A stretch of 42,286 nt of DNA from Streptomyces sp. McG3. Its GTDB lineage: Bacteria; Actinomycetota; Actinomycetes; Streptomycetales; Streptomycetaceae. Below are positions 8,283 through 16,100 of this stretch, piece after piece (position 1 is the first letter of the stretch; each line of letters opens with the position of its first letter). The notes beneath the pieces were generated by a model. The model saw nothing but the letters and a program-made list of their open reading frames with translations. It made no database searches and had not been told where the DNA came from. The translations under genes and the position numbers were made by a program. The DNA lies in contig NZ_JAAXYC010000034.1 of the NCBI RefSeq assembly GCF_018619185.1, positions 1 through 42,286 of the forward strand. Reading direction: 5' to 3'.

Positions 8283-8660
8283 TCACGGTCGGGCGGCGGG
8301 CTGCACCAGCAGCCTGCCCATCCCGGCCAGCACCGACGGTTCGACCCGGTAGTAGACCCAGGTGCCGCGCCGCTCGGACGTCAGCAGCCCGGCCTCCTTC
8401 AACTTCTTCAGGTGGTGGGAGACGGTGGGCTGGGAGACCCCGACGTCGGAGATGTCGCACACGCATGCCTCGCCGCCCTCGTGCGAGGCCACGGCGGAGA
8501 ACAGCCGCAGCCGCACCGGGTCACCGAGCGCCTTGAACATCCGCGCGGCCGTCCGCGCCTCGTCGGCGGTCATCGGGCGCTCGGTCAGGGGCGGACAGCA
8601 CGGCACCACACCCCGGCCGCCGTCGGGCTCGACCAGCGGCAGCACCTTCGCATTCGACAT
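8283..8660 (-). CDS. arsR: ArsR family repressor with N-terminal Cys pair (arsR2)
   Basis: A 125-aa repressor starting at ATG 8660. It carries a cysteine pair at 21-22 (VVPCCPPL) and Cys66/Cys68 in GGEACVCDI. Such N-terminal CC plus alpha-3 cysteine sets form the As(III) site in corynebacterial-type ArsR proteins. The helix-turn-helix follows as SQPTVSHHLKKLKEAGLLTS, with the wing RRGTWVYYRVEPSVL. It heads an apparent arsR2-arsN operon and is divergent from arsO, with matching operator repeats in the 248-bp interval. Its metal site differs from arsR1, so the two repressors probably respond independently. Confidence 0.93.
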   Translation of the reverse strand: MSNAKVLPLVEPDGGRGVVPCCPPLTERPMTADEARTAARMFKALGDPVRLRLFSAVASHEGGEACVCDISDVGVSQPTVSHHLKKLKEAGLLTSERRGTWVYYRVEPSVLAGMGRLLVQPAARP

Positions 8661-8683
8661 ACGTCTATGTTGACACACGTCAA
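8651..8683. promoter_or_regulatory. ArsR2 operator repeat, copy 1 (at arsR2 start)
   Basis: A 33-bp segment containing the perfect dyad TTGAC-ACAC-GTCAA (8670-8683) and the block GTCTATGTTGAC. It matches the copy at 8811-8843 at 26 of 33 positions in the same orientation. It overlaps the first codons of arsR2, so binding would block arsR2-arsN initiation. Confidence 0.65.
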
Positions 8684-8810
8684 ACCAGAGCGGCAGAGGT
8701 TCACCCGCGCGCGAGGCGGACGAGAGTGGGCCCAGGGGGCCGACGAACCGAGTGATCCCCGCCCCGCCGCCCCCACGGAGGAACCGGAGCACCGCACGGG
8801 CGAGTCCGCG

Positions 8811-8843
8811 ATTTCGACATCTGTCTATGTTGACGCCCATCAA
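8811..8843. promoter_or_regulatory. ArsR2 operator repeat, copy 2 (arsO side)
   Basis: The second copy of the 33-bp repeat, 160 bp from the first. It shares TTCGACAT and GTCTATGTTGAC, with the dyad TTGA-N6-TCAA at 8830-8843. It lies about 65 bp upstream of arsO and probably overlaps the arsO promoter, so one repressor could control both divergent units. Confidence 0.6.
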
Positions 8844-8873
8844 TACAAGTGCCATCCTGGGCCGCAGAAGGCA

Positions 8874-8887
8874 TCGACAGATGTCGA
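8874..8887. promoter_or_regulatory. Palindrome TCGACA-GA-TGTCGA upstream of arsO
   Basis: A perfect 6-bp inverted repeat with a 2-bp centre, 21 bp before the arsO GTG. The same TCGACATCTGTC core occurs inside operator copy 2, so this is likely a third binding site for the same repressor, positioned to block arsO transcription or early elongation. Confidence 0.6.
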
Positions 8888-8908
8888 AACACGCGAGGAG
8901 TCGCCGCC

Positions 8909-10303
8909 GTGAACGCGCCCGCCACCACCGAACTGCCCGTCGTCGTGATCGGAGCCGGACCCACCGGCCTGGCCGCCGCGGTCCACCTGATCGACCGGGG
9001 CATCGAACCCCTGGTCCTGGAAGCAGGCGCCACCGCGGGCGCCGCGGTGCGCGACTGGGCACATGTACGCCTCTTCTCCACCTGGGGCGAGGTCGTCGAC
9101 CCGGCCGCCGAGAAGTTGCTGGCCCTCACCGGCTGGACACGGCCCGCCCCGGACACGTATCCGTCCGGCGGGGACTGGGCCGAGCAGTATCTGCGGCCGC
9201 TCGCCGACGCCCTGGGCGACCGGATCCGCCTCGGCGCCCGGGTCACCGGCGTCTCCCGCGCCGGCCGCGACCGGATCGTGGACGCCGACCGCGACCAGCA
9301 GCCGTTCGCCGTGCACATCGCCCTCGCCGACGGGCGCGAGGAGCGACTCTTCGCCCGCGCCGTCATCGACGCCTCCGGCACCTGGTCCACACCGTCCCCC
9401 GCGGGCGCCGACGGCCTGCCGGCCCTCGGCGAGCAGGCCGCAGCCGACCGCATCGCCTACCGGGTCCCCGACCTCCAGGACCCGGCCGTCCGCGCCCGTT
9501 ACGCGGGGCGTCGCACCGCCGTCATCGGCTCCGGGGCCTCCGCCTTCACCGCCCTCGCCTCCCTCGCCGGCCTCGCGAAGTCCGACGACGGCACGGGCAC
9601 CACGGGCGTGTGGGTCCTGCGCCGGGGCCTCTCCGGCTCCACCTTCGGCGGGGGCGCGGCCGACCAGCTGCCCGCCCGCGGGGCACTCGGACTGGCCGCG
9701 AAGGCCGCTGTGGACGAGGGGTACGTGGACGCGGTCACCGGCTTCCGGACCGAAGCGATCGAACGCGACGCCCAAGGCCGCCTCGTGCTCGCGGGCGAGG
9801 ACGGACGCCGCCTGGACGCGGTCGACGAGGTGATCGTGCTGACCGGCCTCCGCCCCGACCTCGACTTCCTGGACGAGCTCCGCCTCGGCCTGGACGATCG
9901 GCTGCGGGCCCCCATCGGACTGGCGCCACTGATCGACCCCAACCAGCACTCCTGCGGCACCGTCTACCCGCACGGGCACCGCGAGCTGTCCCACCCGGAA
10001 CCGGGGATCTACCTGGCCGGCATGAAGTCCTACGGCCGCGCCCCGACCTTCCTCGCCATGACCGGCTACGAGCAGGTCCGCTCCGTGGCCGCCGCCCTCG
10101 CCGGCGACCTGGAAGCGGCCGACCGCGTCGAACTCACCCTCCCCGAAACGGGTGTCTGCGGCGGGGCAGGCCTCTTCGACGACCCGGCCCCCACCCAGGC
10201 CGGCACCGGAGGCTGCTGCGCGACACCCGAACCCACGGTGGTCCGGCTCGGTGCCGGAACACCGGCCGACGATGAGACGGCGGGCGGCTGCTGCTCCTCC
10301 TGA
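8909..10303 (+). CDS. arsO: ArsO-like flavin monooxygenase with cysteine-pair tail
   Basis: A 464-aa protein. I choose GTG 8909 because GAGGAG lies 8 bp before it and the FAD motif starts soon after; an upstream ATG (8849) would run through the operator. The FAD-binding Rossmann loop is VVVIGAGPTGLAAAVHLI, and a second dinucleotide motif is TAVIGSGASAFTALASLAG. The end motif IYLAGMKSYGRAPTFLAMTG is typical of flavin monooxygenases. The C-terminal 50 residues are cysteine-rich (VCGGAG, GGCCATPEP and terminal GGCCSS). ArsO is known as a recurrent but biochemically obscure member of Streptomyces ars clusters, such as arsRBOCT on plasmid pHZ227. The tail may bind As(III); that is inference. Confidence 0.88.
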   Translation: MNAPATTELPVVVIGAGPTGLAAAVHLIDRGIEPLVLEAGATAGAAVRDWAHVRLFSTWGEVVDPAAEKLLALTGWTRPAPDTYPSGGDWAEQYLRPLADALGDRIRLGARVTGVSRAGRDRIVDADRDQQPFAVHIALADGREERLFARAVIDASGTWSTPSPAGADGLPALGEQAAADRIAYRVPDLQDPAVRARYAGRRTAVIGSGASAFTALASLAGLAKSDDGTGTTGVWVLRRGLSGSTFGGGAADQLPARGALGLAAKAAVDEGYVDAVTGFRTEAIERDAQGRLVLAGEDGRRLDAVDEVIVLTGLRPDLDFLDELRLGLDDRLRAPIGLAPLIDPNQHSCGTVYPHGHRELSHPEPGIYLAGMKSYGRAPTFLAMTGYEQVRSVAAALAGDLEAADRVELTLPETGVCGGAGLFDDPAPTQAGTGGCCATPEPTVVRLGAGTPADDETAGGCCSS

Positions 10304-10343
10304 CCGCCCTGGCTCTTCCTGACCGCCCTGACGCGGGGCGGCT

Positions 10344-11618
10344 TCAGCGGAGCCAACGGCCGCCCGCCGCCTTTCGGACACCGAAGACGGCGGCGCCGAG
10401 GACGACGACCGCGGCACCGGAGATCACGGCGCCCGGGGGCAGCGCGAAGGCGAGGACCGCGCAGCCGGTCAGGCCGACGGCGGGGACGAGGCGGTTCGGC
10501 CGCCCCTCTTCGGGGGCGAGCGTCCAGGCAGAGGCGTTGGCGATGGCGTAGTAGGCCAGCACGCCGAAGGAGGAGAACCCGATCGCCCCGCGTACGTCGG
10601 TGGTCGCGGCGAGCACGGCGACGACAGCGCCGACGGCGAGTTCGGCGCGGTGCGGGACGCCGAAGCGGGGGTGGACGGCGGCCAGGGCGTGCGGCAGGTG
10701 CCGGTCGCGGGCCATGGCCAGGGTGGTGCGCGAGACGCCGAGGATCAGTGCGAGCAGGGCGCCGAGGGCCGCGACGGCGCCCCCCACCCGGACGACGGGC
10801 GCGAGCCGGCCGGCCCCCGCGGCGCGTACGGCGTCTGCCAACGGGGCGGTCGTGTCCGCCAGTCCACCCGGGCCCAGTACCGCCAGTGCGGCGCCGGCGA
10901 CGAGGGCGTAGACGGCGAGCGTGATGCCGAGCGCGATCGGGATGGCGCGCGGAAGGGTGCGGGCGGGATCCCGCACCTCCTCGCCGAGGGTGGCGATGCG
11001 GGCGTACCCGGCGAAGGCGAAGAACAGCAGCCCCGCGGACCGGATCACCCCGCCGACACCGGCGTCCGAGCCGATACGCACCCGTGAGGCGTCCGCGCCG
11101 GACGAGGTCAGGGCGGCGAGGACCACGGCGGCGAGCACCGTCAGGACCACCGCGACGACGACCCGGGTGAGCCGCGCGGACTTCTGCACACCGGCGTAGT
11201 TCACCGCGGTCAGCGCCGCCACGGCGGCCACCGCCACCGCGCGCTCCTGACCGGGCCACAGGTACGCGCCGACCGTGAGGGCCATGGCCGCGCAGGAGGC
11301 GGTCTTGCCCACGACGAACGCCCAGCCGGCCAAGTAGCCCCAGAACGCGCCCAGTCGTTCGCGGCCGTAGACGTAGGCGCCGCCGGACCGGGGATAGCGG
11401 GCGGCCAGCCTCGCCGAGAACGTCGCGTTGCAGTAGGCCACCACCGCGGCGACGGCCAGGGCGAGCAGCAGCCCCGAACCCGCGGCCTCGGCGGCCGGGC
11501 CCAGCGCCACGAAGATCCCGGCACCGATCATCGATCCCAGGCCGATCACCACCGCGTCGAACACGCCCAGCCGACGCCGCATCCCGCCCGCGCTCCCCGC
11601 GACATCCACCGTGCTCAC
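10344..11618 (-). CDS. APC family amino acid permease
   Basis: A 424-aa permease with about 12 helices, starting at GTG 11618 behind GAGGGGAAG. The first-helix signature DAVVIGLGSMIGAGIFVALG is characteristic of APC superfamily amino acid transporters, followed by RYPRSGGAYVYGRERLG and the sixth-helix region LLFFAFAGYARIATLGEEVR, where the unwound helix binds substrate. It lies alone between arsO, which converges on it, and the L32 gene, from which it diverges. No enzyme neighbour identifies the substrate; cationic or neutral amino acids are typical. Confidence 0.93.
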   Translation of the reverse strand: MSTVDVAGSAGGMRRRLGVFDAVVIGLGSMIGAGIFVALGPAAEAAGSGLLLALAVAAVVAYCNATFSARLAARYPRSGGAYVYGRERLGAFWGYLAGWAFVVGKTASCAAMALTVGAYLWPGQERAVAVAAVAALTAVNYAGVQKSARLTRVVVAVVLTVLAAVVLAALTSSGADASRVRIGSDAGVGGVIRSAGLLFFAFAGYARIATLGEEVRDPARTLPRAIPIALGITLAVYALVAGAALAVLGPGGLADTTAPLADAVRAAGAGRLAPVVRVGGAVAALGALLALILGVSRTTLAMARDRHLPHALAAVHPRFGVPHRAELAVGAVVAVLAATTDVRGAIGFSSFGVLAYYAIANASAWTLAPEEGRPNRLVPAVGLTGCAVLAFALPPGAVISGAAVVVLGAAVFGVRKAAGGRWLR

Positions 11619-11779
11619 GCGCGCTTCCCCTCGCCCCGCCCCACCGACAACTCAGCGCGCACCGTACCCGAACGGCGTGTCACGCCGGTGTCGCGGCGGG
11701 TGCGGTCACAGCAGCGGGCATCGCGGGAGCACCCGGGCGGACGGCGACCCCGCACCGAGGTTCGGCCTCCCGAGTATTT

Positions 11780-11798
11780 GGTGATGACTATCATTTCC
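11780..11798 (+). promoter_or_regulatory. Zur-box-like operator upstream of rpmF
   Basis: The site reads GGTGATGACTATCATTTCC with dyad arms ATGA-CTA-TCAT and matching outer GG/CC. It resembles the AT-rich ATGATTATCAT-type Zur boxes of actinobacteria and stands out against the GC-rich surroundings. It lies 39 bp upstream of a cysteine-free L32 gene, the class of ribosomal paralogue normally under Zur control. Confidence 0.65.
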
Positions 11799-11836
11799 AT
11801 GTACCGTCTCGACACCAACGACGAAGGTGGTAACCC

Positions 11837-12007
11837 ATGGCAGTCCCGAAGCGGAAGATGTCCCGCAGCAACACCCGTCACCGACGCGCCCAGTGGAAGG
11901 CCGTGACGCCTCAACTGGTGCCCGTCACGATCGACGGTTCCGTCCACCGGGTGCCGCAACGGCTGGTGAAGGCCTACGAGCGCGGCCTCCTGCACCCCGA
12001 GGGCTGA
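11837..12007 (+). CDS. rpmF: 50S ribosomal protein L32, zinc-independent paralogue
   Basis: A 56-aa protein: [20 protein letters not shown] is the conserved L32 N-terminus, followed by the linker [20 protein letters not shown] and the C-terminal [11 protein letters not shown]. The usual zinc ribbon of two CXXC pairs is wholly absent; there is no cysteine at all. Such C-minus paralogues replace the zinc-binding form when zinc is scarce, freeing zinc from ribosomes. A Zur-like box in its promoter region supports zinc-starvation induction. It is a stand-alone gene too short for many gene callers, but its identity is clear. Confidence 0.95.
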   Translation: MAVPKRKMSRSNTRHRRAQWKAVTPQLVPVTIDGSVHRVPQRLVKAYERGLLHPEG

Positions 12008-12008
12008 G

Positions 12009-12322
12009 ACCCCCTGGAGCACAGGCCCGTGGGTGCTGACAGCGGCCCACTGTGTGAAGGGCGACGGCCTCGCACTGGACGGCGTCGTGCGCGTGGGCAG
12101 CGACCACCGCAAGTCCGGCCGCCGGCGGGCGAGGAGACGGATCTCGCCGACGCCGGCGCGAACGACGCCACCGGGGTGATCGCCGGTGCGGCCACCGCCC
12201 TGCTCGTCACCGGTGCCGCCACCGCCGTCGCGGTACGACGCCGCCTGAGGGGCTCAGGAGGTGGGCGACGGCAGGTCGCGGGAAGAGGTGTTCTGCCGAC
12301 CGCGGAGCACGCGAGCCAGTAG
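12009..12322 (+). pseudogene. Fossil of a secreted trypsin-like protease and a sortase-type cell-wall tail
   Basis: Immediately after rpmF, one frame reads ETPWSTGP, then [18 protein letters not shown] (from 12030), then [14 protein letters not shown]. This is the catalytic-histidine segment of a chymotrypsin-fold protease. About 50 bp later another frame reads [20 protein letters not shown], then a hydrophobic helix and RRRLRG. That looks like an actinobacterial LAXTG sorting signal with a degenerate motif (LADAG). There is no signal peptide, no Asp or Ser of the triad, and a frame change between the pieces. I read both as remnants of deleted surface-protein genes. Confidence 0.55.
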
Positions 12323-12360
12323 CGTGATGGAGGGGAGTCCGTGCGACAGGGGGTGGTGAC

Positions 12361-13011
12361 GTGCAGGCGCCCGCGACCGTCCTGCAACTCGCCCTGCTCG
12401 TCCTTCTGGTGCTGCCCGGGGTCACCTACCAGTTCGTCCGGGAACGCCGCCGCGGGCCGGTGCCCGGTGAGCGGGACCTGGGTGAGCGGGTGCTGCGGGC
12501 GATCGTCGCCTCGATCGCGCTGGACGCCCTGTACGCCGTGGTGGCGGGGCCGGCCCTGGTAGGGCTGGCGCGGGGCACCGGCGGCGGCTGGGGCGGATTC
12601 GTGGAGCGGCCGCGGCTGGTCGGTTCCGTCGCCGTGGTGCTCTTCCTCGTCGTGCCGGCCGTGGCGGCGGTCGCTGTGTCCCTGGTGGACCGGCAGCGGC
12701 GCAAGGCCCGGTTCCTGCGCACGCCCACGGCCTGGGACCACGCGTTCCGCGACCGCGAGCCGTGCTTCGTACGCGTGCGGCTCAAGGACGGCAACTGGGC
12801 GGGCGGCTGGTACGGCGACCGGTCGTACGCCTCGTCGTACCCCCACCCGGCCGAGCTCTACCTCGAATCGGCGCGGGTGATGGGCGGCGACGGGTCGTTC
12901 GGCGCGCGGGTGCGCGGGACGGCGGGCCTGCGACTGCGGGCGGAAGACTTCGACGTGCTGGAGTTCGTCGAAACCGGAGAACCGGCGGCCGTGCCGGAGG
13001 AGGAGCCGTGA
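12361..13011 (+). CDS. Membrane protein, DUF6338-like
   Basis: A 216-aa protein starting at GTG 12361. It has an N-terminal helix (LQLALLVLLVLPGVTYQFV), two more hydrophobic segments (about residues 45-70 and 85-110), and a cytosolic domain with PTAWDHAFRDREPCFVRVRL then KDGNWAGGWYGDRSYASSYP. That domain resembles the conserved core of DUF6338-type proteins, in which a small beta-rich module follows the helices. No enzyme motif is visible. It overlaps the next small gene and probably forms an operon with it and the CHAT protease, so it may anchor or sense for that system. Confidence 0.72.
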   Translation: MQAPATVLQLALLVLLVLPGVTYQFVRERRRGPVPGERDLGERVLRAIVASIALDALYAVVAGPALVGLARGTGGGWGGFVERPRLVGSVAVVLFLVVPAVAAVAVSLVDRQRRKARFLRTPTAWDHAFRDREPCFVRVRLKDGNWAGGWYGDRSYASSYPHPAELYLESARVMGGDGSFGARVRGTAGLRLRAEDFDVLEFVETGEPAAVPEEEP

Positions 13012-13157
13012 TGGCGCACGAACCCGAGCTCTCGCCCGAAGAGGCGGCGCTGCTGGAAGAGGCCGCGGATCGCGGCTACACCCCGAAACGCAAGCTCCCC
13101 GAGCCGGACGAGGCGCCCGGCGGACCGGCCGGCCCCTCGAACGGCACCGAGGGCTGA
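13011..13157 (+). CDS. Small acidic protein of 48 aa
   Basis: The start ATG 13011 shares a base with the stop of the DUF6338-like gene (TGATG), with GGAGGAGGAG just upstream; GTG 13008 is an alternative. The protein opens MAHEPELSPEEAALLEEAAD then RGYTPKRKLPEPDEAP and ends in a Pro/Gly-rich tail. It has one predicted acidic helix and no membrane segment. It lies 3 bp before the CHAT gene, so all three genes appear co-translated. I recognise no family; an adaptor between membrane protein and protease is a guess. Confidence 0.65.
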   Translation: MAHEPELSPEEAALLEEAADRGYTPKRKLPEPDEAPGGPAGPSNGTEG

Positions 13158-13160
13158 CCC

Positions 13161-16100
13161 GTGGGCGGCGAACCCGCGGACGGCCACGCCGAGCGGTTCT
13201 GGGAGGCGTTCCGCGTGGCCCGGCACAGCGCGGACCCCGCGTCGGTCGAGAAGGCGATCGACCTCGGCCGTGCCTTGTCCGCCCGCGAGGACGTGGCCGG
13301 GCGCCGCACGGTGCTGTCCAATCTCGGGGGCCTGCTGCAGACCCGCTACCACCAGACCGGCGACTTCACGTTCCTGCGGGAAGCCGTCCGGAACGTCACC
13401 GAGGCCTACCTCCTGGCGTACGAGGACCCGGAGGACTCGGCGGGCTACGCCAACAACATCGGCATGCTGCTGCACACCGCGTTCACACGGAACCAGGACC
13501 GTGGAACGCTGGCCGAAGCGCTGGACTGGAGCCGGACGGCCGTCGACGAGGAATCGTCCACGAAGAGGGCGTTCTATCTGGGCAATCTCGTCGTCGCGCT
13601 CCGCACCGCGTACACCGTGACGGAGGACCGCGCGTCCCTGGCGGAAGCAGTCGAGCACGCCCGGGCAGCCGTCGCCTGCTCCCCCGATGACGTGTTCACC
13701 GCCAGGAGCCTGCACTTCCTCGCCGTCGTCCTGCGCGACTGGTCCGTGGACACAGGGGAGACCGGTGTCCTGGAGGAAGCCGTCGACGCCGCGCGGCGAG
13801 CGGTCGAGCTCACACCCGCCGGGTCGTCCGACGTGCTCGACCGGTTGAAGAACCTCGCGTACCTGCTCGACGACCGCTACCGGGCGCGCGGGGCGCGGGG
13901 TGATCTGGCCGAACTGCTCCGCGTCCGGCAAACCCTGGTGGCCCACACCCCGGTCACCGACCCGCGGCACTCGCAGAACCTCGTCGAGCTGACGACCACG
14001 GAACGGGACTGGGCCGCCCTCACCGGCGAGCGGAGGGAATCGGCCGGTGGCTGGGAACGCGCCGACACCGAAGCCGAGGCGTGCGGCCGGTACGCCGCCG
14101 AGTTCAAGCAGTCCCGGGACACTGCCCGCCTCGACCGTGCGATCGGACTCGGACGCTCGGTCGCGGCGGCGACCCCCGCCGGGCACCCTCGCCGTGGCGT
14201 GCGGCTGGACCACTTCGCCACGGCGCTGGCCACCCGCGGAGAGGAGTTCGGGGACCACGCCGCGCTCGCGGAGGCCGTCACCGTCGAGCGGGAGGCGGTC
14301 GCATGTACGTCGGCGGGCGATCCTCTGCGGGTCCAGTTCATGGGCAACCTCGCCGTCAACCTCAACGCGTTGCTCCACGCGACCGGTGACCTGGCCCATG
14401 TCATGGACGCGATCGACGTCGCGCGCCGTGCCGCCGAGGCCGCGGCCGGTCGGGGCGACCATCCGCGTGCGCTCGGGATCCTCGCCGTCATGCTGCACAA
14501 CCGGTTCCGGGTCACCGGCGAGCTGCGGATGTTGTCGGAGGCGGTCGACCGGGCGCGGGAGTCCGTCCGCCTCGGCGCGGTCCTGGTCGCCGACCAGGCC
14601 CAGCGGCTCTCCAACCTCGGCGCCATGCTGTCCGACTGGTTCACCAGGACGGGCGAGGCGGGGGTGCTCGACGAGGCGATCTCCGCGCACCGCGCGGCCG
14701 CGGACGTGACGGCGGACGACGACCCGGGCAGAGCGGTGCGGCTGGCCAATCTCGGCGGTGTGCTGGGGATGGCGTACGAGAGGTTCGGCGACCGGATGGC
14801 CTTGCGGGACGCGATCGCCGCGCGTCGCGCGTCCGTGGCCGCGACTCCGCCGGAGAGCCCTCACTGGCCCGGGTACACCGCGGGCCTGGCCGCCGCGCTC
14901 GGCGACTGGTGCACCGACCCGGCCGCACCCGCCGCCGCGCCACGGGAGCCGCCGGATCCCCAGGTCCTCGCCGAGGCGGTCGGCCTGGCCAGGAGTGCGG
15001 CGGCCGGGCCCGAACAGGACGCCTACTCCCGGGCGCGTCTGCTGACCAGCGTCGCTGACGTTCTGGCGCTCGGCTTCCGGCACCTCGGCGACGACGACGC
15101 GTTGACCGAGGCACTCGACCGCTACCGGGAAGCCGCGGCGTCTGCCGGATCGCCGGTGGAGAGGCGGGCGGAAGCAGCGGACCGGTGGGGTGATCTGGCC
15201 GCCGAGGCCGGGCAGTTCGACGTGGCCGCCGAGGGGTACGCCGCCGCGGTCCGGCTGCTGCCCCGGCTCGCCGGGCGCCGTCTGGGCCGCGAGGACGCCC
15301 AGTACTGGCTGGGCCGGTTCGCCGGGGTCGCCGCCGACGCGGCCGCCTGTGCGCTGGCCGCCGGCGACGAGGTGAGCGCGGTGACCCTGCTGGAATCCGG
15401 TCGCTGCGTGCTCGCCGCCCAGGCGCTCGACAGCCGCGGCGACCTCTCCGACCTGCGCGAGCGGGCACCCGAACTGGCCGAGCGCTTCCGGGCGCTCACC
15501 GCGGAGTTCGAAACCGACACCACGAGCGACCGCGTGGCCCTCGCCGACGAACTCGACGCGGTGACCGACCGGATCCGCGGGCTGCCCGGGATGGAACGGT
15601 TCCTGCGGCCCCCGCTGCTCACCGACCTCACCGCGCAGGCGCACGAGGGCCCGATCGTGTACGTCAACGTCAGCCGCCATCGATGTGACGCGCTGATCAT
15701 CACTCCGGACGGGGTCCGGTCACGCGCGCTGGGCGGGCTGAGCGAAGAGGCCGTGAGCCACCGAGTGCGCGCTCTGCACGCCGCGTTCACCGAGGGCCGG
15801 CCGGCCGTCGAGCGGACGATCCACGACACGCTCGCATGGCTGTGGGACACCGTCGCGGGCCCGGTACTCGGCGAACTGCGGCTGACAGCGGAACCGGCGG
15901 CGGACGGTCCGTGGCCGAGGATCTGGTGGGCCCCGGTCGGGGCGCTCAGCCTGCTCCCCCTGCACGCGGCGGGCCACCATCGCGACGGCGGCCCGGCGCT
16001 CCTCGACCGCGTCGTCTCCTCGACGACGCCGACGGTCCGCGCTCTGGAGCATGCCCGCGCGGGCCGCCGCGACAACCGGACCGGGCCCCGGCTGCTGGTG

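Noticed and set aside
8840..10417. A 525-codon open frame antisense to arsO
   Set aside because: Gly/Ala/Glu-rich shadow of the flavoprotein gene with no start context or motif.
12029..12322. A 97-codon frame treated as an intact small gene
   Set aside because: Its first third is out of frame with a clear protease segment, and only its C-terminal helix reads as protein; better explained as a fossil.
12858..15680. A 940-codon open frame antisense to the CHAT gene
   Set aside because: It mirrors the codon bias of the CHAT frame, has no domain and no ribosome site, and is typical of high-GC antisense openness.
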